The translations under genes were made by a program, and so were the position numbers. Shown one piece after another: positions 44,138 to 54,195 of a stretch of DNA of 64,000 nucleotides; the stretch's first letter is position 1, and every line of letters starts with the position of its first letter. The DNA comes from Clostridioides mangenotii TR. GTDB lineage: Bacteria; Bacillota; Clostridia; Peptostreptococcales; Peptostreptococcaceae. A model generated the notes under the pieces. That model saw nothing but the letters and a program-made list of their open reading frames with translations. It had not been told where the DNA came from and did no database searches. The stretch lies in the NCBI RefSeq assembly GCF_000498755.1, contig NZ_AXUS01000015.1, forward strand, positions 25,806-89,805, given 5' to 3'.

Positions 44138-44932
44138 TTATTCTAAGTTAAGTTTATTATCTAAAATATAACTTGTTCCGAAGAAAAATGCAAGTACTTG
44201 AGCAAGTGTCCATCCCAATACTGATAACATGCCTGGATTGTTATATAAGTGATTGTACACTGGTGTATCTGTATACATATACATGCTGTTGTTAATTCCT
44301 GGTATAAACTCTCCTAAAACACTTTGTAAAATCGATAGTACTACCATTATTGCAATAAATGCTGTGAATGCAACTAACTTTCTATGTTTATTAAATGCAG
44401 GTAATTGACCCAATGAAAGTACGAAATATATTAAAACTATAAAAGATGCAAATCCTAATATCATTGTAAACATCAATATTAGCAAGTCTAACATATTTTC
44501 AAAGTTAAATAACCACTTGAAAAGTTCTCCGAAAGCTTGTGGCATAAATCTAATAACTTCAAATCCACCTGTACTAACCATTATTATAAATAATACAATC
44601 ATTGCTACTATAAAACTCAGAGCACCGTATATGCAAGAAGATAGGCACTTAGATATTATTAGTTTTTTACTACTTACTGGAAGTGTAAACATTAAATAAC
44701 CTTCATCTTCTAATAAGTTCTTACTAAATCTTTGTATTATAACCATTATTGTTAAGACAATAAGTGAAATGAACAATCCACCCATGACAAATCCTGATAT
44801 TCCTTGTGCAAGTAAAGAAGTAGTTTTGCCAGACACCGCTGCTATAATAGAAACAACTATTAGCGCTAAATAAAGCGGTAAAAATGTTCTTGCACTAGCT
44901 TTAAGTTCATATTTTAATAATTTTCCTAACAT
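44138..44932 (-). CDS. ABC-2-type transporter permease
   Basis: 264 aa with about six membrane segments; the N-terminus LLKYELKASARTFLPLYL is typical of ABC-2 permeases that follow YtrA-type regulators. EDEGYLMFTLPVSSKKLI is the usual cytoplasmic coupling segment. Overlaps the ATPase gene by 7 bp. Substrate unknown; such systems are often cell-envelope-stress or peptide exporters. Confidence 0.85.
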   Translation of the reverse strand: MLGKLLKYELKASARTFLPLYLALIVVSIIAAVSGKTTSLLAQGISGFVMGGLFISLIVLTIMVIIQRFSKNLLEDEGYLMFTLPVSSKKLIISKCLSSCIYGALSFIVAMIVLFIIMVSTGGFEVIRFMPQAFGELFKWLFNFENMLDLLILMFTMILGFASFIVLIYFVLSLGQLPAFNKHRKLVAFTAFIAIMVVLSILQSVLGEFIPGINNSMYMYTDTPVYNHLYNNPGMLSVLGWTLAQVLAFFFGTSYILDNKLNLE

Positions 44933-45645
44933 TTGAATTCCTCCCTAAACAATGCATCTATAGATTTTCCTTTTTCCTCTTTGATCTCTTCTACATTCCC
45001 TTGTAGAACTATATCTCCATAAGATAAGAATATAATTTCATCACATATATTTTCAATTTCACTTATTAAGTGAGTCGCTATAAGAAGTGTACTGTCTTCA
45101 TTGTAGTTTTGAAGTATTGTTTTAAGTATATACGATCTTGCTGCAGGGTCAACTCCACCTATTGGCTCATCAAGTATATACAATTCAGCTTTTCTAGACA
45201 TTACTAGTATTAACTGTACCTTTTCTTTTGTACCCTTTGACATTGTTTTTAATTTTTCTTCAGTATCTATATTTAAATCCTTTAACATTTTTATTGCTTT
45301 ATCTATGTCAAAATCACTGTAAAAATCAGAGAAAAATTTTATTATATCTTTTACTTTCATCCAATCATTTAAATAAGTTCTTTCTGGCAAATAAGAAACT
45401 ATTGATCTTGTCTCTATTGAAGGTTTCATACCCTCTATCAAGATTTCACCACTGTCCGGATGTAATAAACCGTTAAGAATTTTTATCATTGTACTTTTAC
45501 CACTACCATTTGGTCCTAGAAGTCCAACTATCTTTCCTCTTGGTATATTTAAATTAATATTTTTTAAAGCTTCTTTTTTACCATAATTTTTTTGTAAATT
45601 TTTAAATTCAGCTACGTATCCTTTATCGACCCTAATACTGTTCAT
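44926..45645 (-). CDS. ABC transporter ATP-binding protein
   Basis: 239 aa. Walker A GPNGSGKST, signature MSKGTKEKVQLILVM (variant of LSGGQ), Walker B LYILDEPIGGVD and H-loop IATHL. Partner of the downstream permease. It starts right at the regulator stop, so translation is likely coupled. Confidence 0.92.
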   Translation of the reverse strand: MNSIRVDKGYVAEFKNLQKNYGKKEALKNINLNIPRGKIVGLLGPNGSGKSTMIKILNGLLHPDSGEILIEGMKPSIETRSIVSYLPERTYLNDWMKVKDIIKFFSDFYSDFDIDKAIKMLKDLNIDTEEKLKTMSKGTKEKVQLILVMSRKAELYILDEPIGGVDPAARSYILKTILQNYNEDSTLLIATHLISEIENICDEIIFLSYGDIVLQGNVEEIKEEKGKSIDALFREEFKC

Positions 45646-46014
45646 TTAGTTCTCCCCTTTCAAACTCTCAATAATTATTTCTATCATCTGATCTTCATTG
45701 TAACCTAGTCTATTTAATATCTCTTTTAATTTTTTTATTTCAATTTTTGCTATATTCTTTTTCATTTCATCTATCTTAGTTTTATCTTCAGTTACAAATC
45801 TACCCTTAGTCCTTTGACTGTAAACAAGACCTTCTCTTTCAAGTTCTGAAAGAGCCCTCTGCATAGTATTTGGATTTACCTCAGCATCTTCTGCCATTGT
45901 CCTAACTGACTCCAGTCTTGAACCTATCTGTAATTCACCAGAAATTATTTTAAACTTTAAGTATTCAATCAATTGAATATATATAGGCTTATTATTATCA
46001 AATTGTAATTCCAC
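45646..46014 (-). CDS. GntR-family regulator, YtrA type
   Basis: 122 aa, GTG start 6 nt after GAGGAGGTG. The GntR winged helix reads IYIQLIEYLKFKIISGELQIGSRLESVRTMAEDAEVNPNT, then a short C-terminal helical dimerisation part. First gene of the regulator-ATPase-permease operon. A palindrome covers its own promoter start region, so autorepression is likely; the inducer is unknown. Confidence 0.9.
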   Translation of the reverse strand: MELQFDNNKPIYIQLIEYLKFKIISGELQIGSRLESVRTMAEDAEVNPNTMQRALSELEREGLVYSQRTKGRFVTEDKTKIDEMKKNIAKIEIKKLKEILNRLGYNEDQMIEIIIESLKGEN

Positions 46015-46064
46015 TTAGAGCACCTCCTCTGTATTTTTATGTATCACTGTATTAAATTAATCAC

Positions 46065-46113
46065 TGTATTAATCTGTTAATACAATAATACAATGCCTAT
46101 TATATTCTGTCAA
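46065..46113 (-). promoter_or_regulatory. promoter and operator of the GntR-ABC operon
   Basis: Minus strand -35 TTGACA (46108-46113) and -10 TATTAT (46085-46090), spacer 17. Directly after the -10 a perfect inverted repeat TGTATTAA-tctg... (read on plus TGTATTAA-TCTG-TTAATACA, 46065-46084) covers the start site. A direct repeat ATCACTGTATTAA at 46043-46055 and 46060-46072 extends it. Confidence 0.82.
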
Positions 46114-46142
46114 CTATTTTTTTAAAAATCTTTATAAAATAA

Positions 46143-46169
46143 AAATCCCTGAAAATGATCCAGGGATTT
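46143..46169 (-). terminator. terminator of yacL
   Basis: AAATCCCTG / CAGGGATTT hairpin followed by TTATTTTATAAAG on the minus strand, 14 bp after the yacL-like stop. Confidence 0.85.
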
Positions 46170-46182
46170 AGCTTTTATCTTT

Positions 46183-47274
46183 TTAGTTTTTTGGCTTTGC
46201 AAATATCATCCTACCTGCTGGTGTTTGAAGTACAGATGTAACTAAAACTTTTATAGTCTCGTTCATATGTCTCCTTCCACCATCTACTACAATCATAGTT
46301 CCGTCGTCAAGATATGCAATACCCTGCTGAGCTTCCTTACCATCTTTAACAACTTGAACAACCATATCCTCTCCAGGAATTACTACTGGCTTTATAGCAT
46401 TGGCAAGTTCATTTATATTTAAGACATCTACTCCTTGGAACTGAGCTACTTTATTTAAATTGTAATCGTTAGTAACTACTTTACCATTTAAAACCTGAGC
46501 TAGCTTCAGTAATTTACTATCGACTTCAGCAATATCTTCAAAGTCCCTCTCGCTTATCTCAACATCTATATTCAGTTCTTGTTGTATTATGTTTAGTATA
46601 TCGAGGCCTCTTCTTCCCCTGACCCTCTTTAAGTCATCAGATGAATCGGCAATATGTCTAAGTTCTTCTAAAACAAATGAAGGGATTATTAATGTTCCCT
46701 CAACAAAACCTGTTTTACATATATCTGCTATTCTACCGTCAATTATTACACTTGTATCTAATACCTTTGGTGGTATTGGTTTAATTTTTTCTTTTTTTGA
46801 TTCCTTGTCCTTATCTTTAGGTGATCCTGAAAGTCTAGATAACTTATTTATATTAAATAAGTCATTTTTACTTTTAAGCACAATCTTCATTCCTACATAT
46901 CCTAAACATAGATAAAGCAGTAAGGATATAACTCCCCCGACTACTGGTATCTTGTCAAAAATACCACTAATTAGGTAAGCAACTACAAATCCGCCAATTA
47001 TACCTATCGATGCTAGCAAAATATCTACTTGTGGATATTTAGAAAGCTCTTTATCTAAAATCTTTGCGACATCTTTTGTTTTTTTAGATGCCCAAGGCTC
47101 AATTAGATAACCTAAGATAGCAATTACAATACCAAATATAATAGCAGCTATGAATCCATATAGTTCTCCACCAAAAGTCAATATGTCAAAAGACTTTGCC
47201 AGAGTTGAGTAAGAAGTAAAACCAATTATAAGTCCAATTAAACTAAATACTAGTCTTATGGCTTTCCTTATCAA
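46183..47274 (-). CDS. PIN/TRAM-domain membrane protein, YacL-like
   Basis: 363 aa. Four N-terminal membrane segments (to about residue 135), then a PIN nuclease domain (KVLDTSVIIDGRIADI, SSDDLKRVRGRRGLDIL, VVTNDYNL) with its acidic residues, and a C-terminal TRAM domain (VIPGEDMVVQVVKDGKE). Function poorly known; always near disA-radA in Firmicutes. It could be a membrane-bound RNase. Confidence 0.92.
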   Translation of the reverse strand: MIRKAIRLVFSLIGLIIGFTSYSTLAKSFDILTFGGELYGFIAAIIFGIVIAILGYLIEPWASKKTKDVAKILDKELSKYPQVDILLASIGIIGGFVVAYLISGIFDKIPVVGGVISLLLYLCLGYVGMKIVLKSKNDLFNINKLSRLSGSPKDKDKESKKEKIKPIPPKVLDTSVIIDGRIADICKTGFVEGTLIIPSFVLEELRHIADSSDDLKRVRGRRGLDILNIIQQELNIDVEISERDFEDIAEVDSKLLKLAQVLNGKVVTNDYNLNKVAQFQGVDVLNINELANAIKPVVIPGEDMVVQVVKDGKEAQQGIAYLDDGTMIVVDGGRRHMNETIKVLVTSVLQTPAGRMIFAKPKN

Positions 47275-47359
47275 ATTTTCACCCCCCTTGTATTTTAATA
47301 TTATAGACTAAAGTATACACTATTTACAACATAAATAAGGAAAATTCACCTAAAATTCA

Positions 47360-48430
47360 CTATATCTTCTTATCTAAAAGCACTAGCTGTTGCATTTTAA
47401 TAAGCTCATTTTTAATGTGTTTAGCCCTTATTTCTCCAACCCCATCAACATCACAAAGCGCATCTAATGATGCATTTAAAACACTCTGAAACTCCTCAAA
47501 ATATAGCACTAAGTTATCGACAATTGAATTTGGCAATCTATGAATTTTACTCATAATCCTATATCCTTTTGAATTAATTTGCATATCCATATTTTCAGCT
47601 GTATCTTTGTATCCAAGAAGTTTTGCTATTTTAGTCAAATCTATTATATCTTCTGAAGAAAGTTTTTTAATATTAGTTTTAAAACCCGAAATATCATCAT
47701 TAGAAATATTGTAGTCTTTAAATACTTGTTCTAAATCTAAATATGTTGTTCCCATAAGTTCTTCTAGCTGCATACTTACAAGAGTTCCTTCATCTCCAAG
47801 TTCTATAACATATTTTTCTATAATATTTGTAACTCTCATTACCAATTCAATTTTTTGCATAACCAATGCTACATCGTAAACAGTAACTAAATTGTTGAAT
47901 TCTAGTGTATTTAAATTTGCGATAACTTGATCCAAAACGGATTTATACTTCTCTAAAGTTTGTATCGCCTGATTTACTTTAGTAAATATCTTAGATATAT
48001 CTTCTATTTCATACTTGTGATTTCCTCTATAAATTGTTATAACACTTCTTTTTTGTGAAACACTTATTACAATTGCATCAGTTTGCTTTGCAACCCTCTC
48101 AGCTGTTCTATGCCTTGTACCCGTTTCAGATGAAGGTATCGAGTTATCTGGAACTAACTGGACATTTGCGCAAAGTATCTTTTTTAAATTTCCACTTAAA
48201 ATTATAGCTCCGTCCATTTTTGCAAGTTCGTATAGATAAGCCGATGAATAGTCGGCGTTTATTGTAAAACCTCCGTTGACTAAACTCATAACCTCATCTT
48301 TTTTTGAAAGTGCAATTAAAGCACCTGTTTTTGCTTTTAGAACATTGTTTAGACCTCTTCTGAGAGGAGTTCCTGGAGATATCATTTTTAAAGCTTCTAA
48401 CATATCTTTATTGTTCAAAATATCATCCAT
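47360..48430 (-). CDS. disA: DNA integrity scanning protein DisA (diadenylate cyclase)
   Basis: 356 aa. The DAC domain has KMDGAIIL (DGA motif) and GTRHRTAERV (RHR motif), which make c-di-AMP from ATP; then a helical spine and a C-terminal HhH DNA-binding domain (VDGVGEIRAKHIKN). Pauses at branched DNA and halts c-di-AMP synthesis. 8 bp after radA, the conserved order. GdpP at 13603-15597 removes the product. Confidence 0.97.
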   Translation of the reverse strand: MDDILNNKDMLEALKMISPGTPLRRGLNNVLKAKTGALIALSKKDEVMSLVNGGFTINADYSSAYLYELAKMDGAIILSGNLKKILCANVQLVPDNSIPSSETGTRHRTAERVAKQTDAIVISVSQKRSVITIYRGNHKYEIEDISKIFTKVNQAIQTLEKYKSVLDQVIANLNTLEFNNLVTVYDVALVMQKIELVMRVTNIIEKYVIELGDEGTLVSMQLEELMGTTYLDLEQVFKDYNISNDDISGFKTNIKKLSSEDIIDLTKIAKLLGYKDTAENMDMQINSKGYRIMSKIHRLPNSIVDNLVLYFEEFQSVLNASLDALCDVDGVGEIRAKHIKNELIKMQQLVLLDKKI

Positions 48431-48438
48431 ATATATAA

Positions 48439-49806
48439 CTAGCCTCCTAACACTATATTTATAGCTTGCCTTAAATTCTCTGCTGGCAAGATTTTTATTC
48501 CTTTCGTGTCCTTTACTAAGTCGTAATTGGTCTTCGGAATTACAATTTGTTTAAATCCAAGCTTTTTACATTCTGCTATTCTTTTCTCAATAAAACTTAC
48601 GGCTCTAATTTCTCCAGTAAGTCCCACCTCACCTGTAACAGCTATATTTTCGTCTACAGCTATATTTTTAAAGCTAGATGCTACAGCAATTGCTATCCCT
48701 AAATCTATAGAAGGTTCGTTTATTTTGATTCCTCCTACAATATTTAAGTATACATCTTGATTTTGAATTTGAAGACCAACCCTCTTTTCAAGTACTGCAA
48801 GAAGCATTGCAACCCTATTATAGTCTACTCCCGTAGCAGTTCTCTTAGGTATACCAAAACTAGTTGGTGATACAAGCGCCTGAAGCTCTATAAGCATAGG
48901 TCTTGTTCCCTCTACTGTAGAAATTATTACAGATCCCGAAACGTCTTTTGGCTTTTCTGAAATAAGCACTTTTGAAGGATTTTCAAGTTCTTCTAGACCA
49001 GTGTCTCTCATTTCAAAAACTCCTAGTTCATTGGTAGATCCAAATCTATTTTTTACGGCTCTAACTAGTCTGTAAGTATTGTACCTTTCACCTTCGAAGT
49101 ATAAAACAGTATCCACCATATGTTCCAGTAATTTAGGTCCAGCTAATGAGCCTTCTTTTGTTACGTGACCAACTAAAAAAGTAGATATTCCCATTTTTTT
49201 AGCTATTTTCATAAACTTAGAAGTTCCTTCTCTTATCTGGCTTACTGTACCAGGAGCAGACGCTATATCAGGACTGTAAACAGTTTGAATAGAGTCGAGT
49301 ATTATCATCTCAGGATCTATTTTATCTAGTTGAGCCTCAATTAGATTTAAATTGTTCTCTGCAAATATATACAAGTTGTTTGAGTTTATTCCAAGTCTTT
49401 GAGCTCTCATCTTTATTTGAGATTCGGATTCCTCTCCTGTAATGTACAGAACTCTTTTTCCAGACTCTGCAACATTGCTAGAAACTTGAATAAGCAAAGT
49501 GGATTTCCCTATTCCAGGATCTCCTCCAACAAGTACCAAAGATCCCTTTACAACTCCACCTCCGAGAACTCTATCCAACTCATTTATACTAGTGCTAAAT
49601 CTCTCTTCATTTTTTGATTCAATAGTGTTTATTGACATTGGCTTAGAGCTAGATTTATCCACTATGAATGTCTCTTTTTTTGCGCTTTTATCATCTATTT
49701 CCTCTACAAATGTATTCCATTTTGTACATTCAGGGCACTTTCCTAGCCATTTAGCTACTTCATAACCACAGTTTTGACATACATATTTTGTTTTAATCTT
49801 TGCCAT
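48439..49806 (-). CDS. radA: DNA repair protein RadA
   Basis: 455 aa. N-terminal C4 zinc finger (CQNCGY..CPEC), RecA-like core with Walker A GGDPGIGKST, the KNRFG motif and a C-terminal Lon-protease-like domain (SIDLGIAIAVASSF). Helicase for branch migration in recombination. Precedes disA in one operon. Confidence 0.97.
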   Translation of the reverse strand: MAKIKTKYVCQNCGYEVAKWLGKCPECTKWNTFVEEIDDKSAKKETFIVDKSSSKPMSINTIESKNEERFSTSINELDRVLGGGVVKGSLVLVGGDPGIGKSTLLIQVSSNVAESGKRVLYITGEESESQIKMRAQRLGINSNNLYIFAENNLNLIEAQLDKIDPEMIILDSIQTVYSPDIASAPGTVSQIREGTSKFMKIAKKMGISTFLVGHVTKEGSLAGPKLLEHMVDTVLYFEGERYNTYRLVRAVKNRFGSTNELGVFEMRDTGLEELENPSKVLISEKPKDVSGSVIISTVEGTRPMLIELQALVSPTSFGIPKRTATGVDYNRVAMLLAVLEKRVGLQIQNQDVYLNIVGGIKINEPSIDLGIAIAVASSFKNIAVDENIAVTGEVGLTGEIRAVSFIEKRIAECKKLGFKQIVIPKTNYDLVKDTKGIKILPAENLRQAINIVLGG

Positions 49807-49950
49807 TATTATCTTCCCCTATTTTTTGAATATTAGTTATATATTTTAATATTTTCCATTAATTTATTTTATTTCAGTTTAAACTAATCTTGTATATTAA
49901 TATTAACATATGTTCGATTGTTATGTTGGATTTATAATATATAAAAGCTT

Positions 49951-50508
49951 TTATTTGCTTATCTTAGTTATCCATTCTTTTTTTATTTCCCACAGAGTTC
50001 CCACCCTTGCATCACTTAATATTATGCTATCGTCAAATAACCTTTCCCAGCTTTTTACTATTTTATTTTTTATATTTGGATAGAAATTGCTCATATATGC
50101 TTTTGTATCATCTATTCCATATGATTTGAGAAATTTTGCATGATTTTCTTCGTCCTCTTTGTCTTTTGCAATATACATATAGTTTACTATATAGCCCCAT
50201 TTATCCAAATCCATTGTGATAAGAAGATTCTCATCTACTTCAATTTCAAGAAGCACATTTCCTTCGCTATTTGGAATTTTAGATTCTTCTGTAACGCTTA
50301 CCCAGATTGGAAATACAACGTCATCTGGAACAGGTACAATTTCTTTTGCCATATTTCTAAACCAGTTATAAGAGTTAAAATACAAATTAGAGTGATCTTC
50401 CATCTTATTTTCTATATATTCTTTTTTTACTATGTATCTGCCATTATCATTTAAGTCTTTAAGTATATCTTTATGCTGCTTTGTCCAAACCTTAACCTTT
50501 TTCGACAT
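49951..50508 (-). CDS. DUF3841 family protein
   Basis: 185 aa from ATG at MSKKVKVWTKQH, with AAAGGAG 8 nt upstream. The N-terminal VWTKQHKDILKDLNDNGRYIVKKEYI, the middle VPDDVVFPIWVSV and ending WEIKKEWI fit DUF3841, whose function is unknown. Soluble, aromatic-rich. It sits alone between radA and the clpC terminator; not part of the usual gene order here. Confidence 0.8.
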   Translation of the reverse strand: MSKKVKVWTKQHKDILKDLNDNGRYIVKKEYIENKMEDHSNLYFNSYNWFRNMAKEIVPVPDDVVFPIWVSVTEESKIPNSEGNVLLEIEVDENLLITMDLDKWGYIVNYMYIAKDKEDEENHAKFLKSYGIDDTKAYMSNFYPNIKNKIVKSWERLFDDSIILSDARVGTLWEIKKEWITKISK

Positions 50509-50661
50509 AAACTGCACTCCTTTAAATGTATAAATTTATTAGATCCGTCCTTTAATTATACCATTACTTACTATGTACTCATTTTTATTATTACCTTATT
50601 GTTATAACCTTTTATTAAAATAGTTTTTTGAATTATGGATATTAAAATTAAAATAAAAAAG

Positions 50662-50696
50662 CTACTCCAAAGCTAAATAAATACCTTTGGAATAAC
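50662..50696 (-). terminator. terminator of the ctsR-clpC operon
   Basis: CTACTCCAAAG / CTTTGGAATAAC imperfect stem followed by CTTTTTTATTTTAA on the minus strand, about 30 bp after clpC. Confidence 0.8.
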
Positions 50697-50722
50697 CTTT
50701 AAATATAAATAGTATAAATTAT

Positions 50723-53167
50723 CTAATTCATAGTAAATACAATTTTATCGTTTTCTACGTCCGCAACTACTTTACTTCCTTTTTTAACATCACCTTTTAA
50801 AATAGCTTCAGATAACTCGTCTTCAAGGGCCTTCTGAATTGCTCTTTTAAGCGGTCTTGCTCCGTACTCAAGATCAGTACCTTCTTTTGAAATCAAATCT
50901 ACAGCTTCACTACTAATATCCAAGTCTATATCCATATCTTTAAGTCTGTTTATCACTTCTTTGGCCATTAGTTTTACTATCTTGCCTATATCTTCTTTTG
51001 ATAATGAGTGGAATACAACTATATCGTCAATTCTGTTTAAAAACTCTGGTCTAAATTTGTTTTTAAGCTCACCCATTATGTTTTCTTTCATTTTTTCATA
51101 TTTATTTTTAGCCTCATTTTCTGCTTTTCCTGTAGAGAACCCCATAACTTTCTCTTTTCGTATAGTAGATGCTCCTACATTTGATGTCATTATTATTATT
51201 GTATTTTTAAAGTCAACTGTTCTTCCTTTTGAATCTGTAAGTCTTCCGTCGTCAAGTATTTGAAGTAGTATATTAAACACATCTGGATGCGCTTTTTCTA
51301 TCTCGTCAAATAGTATTACTGAATAAGGAGATCTTCTCACTTTTTCTGTTAATTGACCACCTTCATCATGACCTACATATCCTGGAGGTGAACCTATCAT
51401 TCTAGATACTGCATGTTTTTCCATATACTCAGACATATCTATCCTTATGATTTGGTTTTCGTCACCAAATTGAACTTCTGCAAGTGCCTTAGATAATTCA
51501 GTTTTACCTACACCAGTTGGCCCTAGGAACAGAAATGAACCTATTGGTCTGTTTGGATCTTTAAGACCTGCTCTCGATCTTCTTATAGCTCTAGAGATAG
51601 ATTCCACAGCTTGCTCTTGACCTATTACTCTATTGTGAAGTTTTTCTTCCAGATTCAGAAGTTTGTCTGCTTCTTCCTCTACTATTGTATTTACTGGTAT
51701 ACCAGTCCACAATCCAACTACATCTGCTATCACTTCGCTGTTCACCAAATCAGCATTTTTAGAAGATTTATTCCAATTTTCCCTAACTTCTTTTAGTTTA
51801 TTTTTAAGGTAACTTTGTTTATCTCTTATCTTAGCCGCATTTTCAAAGTCTTGGCATCTTACTGCCTCTTCTTTTTCTTTATCTATACTCTCAATTTCTG
51901 ATTCTATCTCTTTGATTTCAGAAGGTGGAGTATTTTCTTTTAATCTAACCCTTGAAGCAGCTTCGTCGATTAAGTCTATTGCTTTATCCGGTAAATATCT
52001 ATCGGTAATATATCTAACTGATAGCTCTACTGCTGATTTTATAGCTTCATCAGTTATCTTTACTTTATGATGAGCTTCATATTTATCTCTAAGACCTTCT
52101 AGTATTTTAACAGCATCTTCTTTTGTAGGCTCATTGACCATTACCGGTTGGAATCTTCTTTCAAGAGCTGCATCTTTTTCTACATGTTTTCTGTATTCAT
52201 CTATTGTAGTAGCTCCTATAATTTGCATTTCACCTCTTGCAAGGGCTGGCTTTAGTATATTTGAAGCATCTATAGATCCTTCACCTGTAGTTCCTGCGCC
52301 GATTATAGTGTGCATTTCATCTATAAACAGAATTATATTTCCATTTTCGATAACTTCATCTACTACATCTTTGACTCTCTCTTCAAATTCACCTCTGTAC
52401 TTTGCACCAGCTAAAAGCGATCCCATATCAAGAGTGTAGATTGTTTTGTTTTTCAATGTATCAGGTACATTTCCATTTGAAATATCTGTTGCTAACCCCT
52501 CTATTATCGCAGTTTTACCTACACCAGGATCCCCTATAAGTACAGGATTATTTTTAGTTCTTCTACTTAAAATTTGTATGATTCTCTCAATTTCTTTAGA
52601 TCTTCCGATTACAGGATCCACTTTGTTTTGTTTTGCGTATTGAGTTAAATTTTTTCCGTATTTTTCAAGTGTTTTAGCTCCCTTTTCACTATTGTTTGAC
52701 GTGTAACTATTATTTTCACCTTCGCTTTTACTTCCCATTCCCATCATATCAACTGTAGCTTGAGCTAATGTTCTGTCATTCACTCCAGCTGCATGGAGAA
52801 TTCTATTTGCAATTCCTTCACCTTCTTGAATTACAGCTAAAAGAATGTGCTCTGTACCAATATAATTTGTCTGTAGTTTATTTGAAAACATTCCAGATAA
52901 CTCTAGTATTTGCTTGCTTCTAGGGCTAAAAGGTACATCTTCTGTGATAGGATCTCCTTGCCCTTCAATTTCTACAATTCTGCTCTCTAAGTACTCTTCT
53001 GTAATACCTGCCTCTTTAAGTACTTTAGCAGCCACTCCTTCACCTTCTTCTAAAAGACCGAATAAAAGATGTTCACTTCCCACTATGTTGTGCCCTAGTC
53101 TCTTAGAAAATTCCATTGCTAAATCTATTGCTTTTTTTGCTCTTTGCGTAAACTTATTGAAGTTCAT
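50723..53167 (-). CDS. clpC: ATP-dependent Clp protease ATPase ClpC
   Basis: 814 aa from ATG at [15 protein letters not shown] after GGAGGTG. Two Clp_N repeats, AAA-1 with GDPGVGKTA, a UVR-containing middle domain ([13 protein letters not shown]) and AAA-2 with GPTGVGKTE. Unfolds substrates for ClpP, with McsB as arginine-phosphate tagger. Last gene of ctsR-mcsA-mcsB-clpC, heat-shock controlled by CtsR. Confidence 0.98.
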   Translation of the reverse strand: MNFNKFTQRAKKAIDLAMEFSKRLGHNIVGSEHLLFGLLEEGEGVAAKVLKEAGITEEYLESRIVEIEGQGDPITEDVPFSPRSKQILELSGMFSNKLQTNYIGTEHILLAVIQEGEGIANRILHAAGVNDRTLAQATVDMMGMGSKSEGENNSYTSNNSEKGAKTLEKYGKNLTQYAKQNKVDPVIGRSKEIERIIQILSRRTKNNPVLIGDPGVGKTAIIEGLATDISNGNVPDTLKNKTIYTLDMGSLLAGAKYRGEFEERVKDVVDEVIENGNIILFIDEMHTIIGAGTTGEGSIDASNILKPALARGEMQIIGATTIDEYRKHVEKDAALERRFQPVMVNEPTKEDAVKILEGLRDKYEAHHKVKITDEAIKSAVELSVRYITDRYLPDKAIDLIDEAASRVRLKENTPPSEIKEIESEIESIDKEKEEAVRCQDFENAAKIRDKQSYLKNKLKEVRENWNKSSKNADLVNSEVIADVVGLWTGIPVNTIVEEEADKLLNLEEKLHNRVIGQEQAVESISRAIRRSRAGLKDPNRPIGSFLFLGPTGVGKTELSKALAEVQFGDENQIIRIDMSEYMEKHAVSRMIGSPPGYVGHDEGGQLTEKVRRSPYSVILFDEIEKAHPDVFNILLQILDDGRLTDSKGRTVDFKNTIIIMTSNVGASTIRKEKVMGFSTGKAENEAKNKYEKMKENIMGELKNKFRPEFLNRIDDIVVFHSLSKEDIGKIVKLMAKEVINRLKDMDIDLDISSEAVDLISKEGTDLEYGARPLKRAIQKALEDELSEAILKGDVKKGSKVVADVENDKIVFTMN

Positions 53168-54181
53168 AATTTGCACCTCCAACTTTTAATTTTTTTAGCG
53201 TTTCTCTAATATATTTTGCTCTATTTATGTCTCTATTTTTTATCTCTGCATTTTCAAACATAGTGCTTTGATGCGCTGGTTGAATATTTATCATAAGTTT
53301 ATCTAAGTCGTCTAGTTTTATATTTTCTATATATCCCATCTCAACTCCTACCTTAACTACAGATAAATATCCCATGGCTTCCGATGTGTCGATTATTCTA
53401 GCTCCTTCAAGTAGCCCTAAAGCTCTAAATATCTTATCTTCAAGTTTTATACCCCAGGTTTTCTTGATCATCTCTCTCGCTTGGAGTTCTTTAGATACTA
53501 TATCGGTCGCCATACCTTTTATATTTTCTATAGTATTTTTTTCAGTTCTTCCCAGTGTAAGTTGGTTTGAAATTTGATAAATATTTCCTAAAGCTTCTGT
53601 TCTCTCTCCGTATATCCCTCTAACTGCAACACCTATTTGAGAGGATACCTTATATACATCGTTTATATATCTCAATTGAGTAAGTGCAGGTAAGTGAATC
53701 ATCACCGATGCCTCATTCCTGTACCAGTATTTGTAGGGCAAGAAGTTAAATACCCCAATTTCACATCAAATGCGTATTCTAACGTCTCTTCAAGGAAATC
53801 GTCTATTTTATTTGCTATTTCGTAAGCTTTTTCTAATTCTAAACCATCACACATTGTCTGTATTCTAATATGGTCTTCTTCGTTGATCATTATACTGACT
53901 GTCTCATCTTTTTTTACCAAAACAGCACCATTTACATTACTTGCTAAATCCGGACTTATAAGATGATTTTCAACCATACATATTTTTTTCAGTTGGCTTA
54001 AATCAGCCATTTTGTAGAAATCATATTCTCTTTCTAGTCCGCTATTATCTTTGAAGAGGGCTTCCTTAACTTTATCAATGACTTCTGAAGACTTATCTTC
54101 ATCAAGTCTATTTGGAAATGGAAAGTCCGCTAGATTTCTAGCAAGTCTCACTCTAGATTTTATAACTATTTTATTTTCCAC
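53154..54181 (-). CDS. mcsB: protein arginine kinase McsB, interrupted by a frameshift
   Basis: Frame A (GTG at 54181 with AGGAGGGAG upstream) reads IVIKSRVRLARNLADFPFPN to LTSCPTNTGTGMR, then HR-stop. Frame B continues directly as ASVMIHLPALTQLRYI to the end at 53154. One G is missing at 53711-53712 (AGG GCA read as AGGCA). Restored, the protein is about 342 aa, full length for this phosphagen-kinase-fold enzyme that phosphorylates arginines to mark proteins for ClpC-ClpP. The 3' end overlaps the clpC start. Confidence 0.9.
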
Positions 54182-54195
54182 AACCTATCTCCCTC

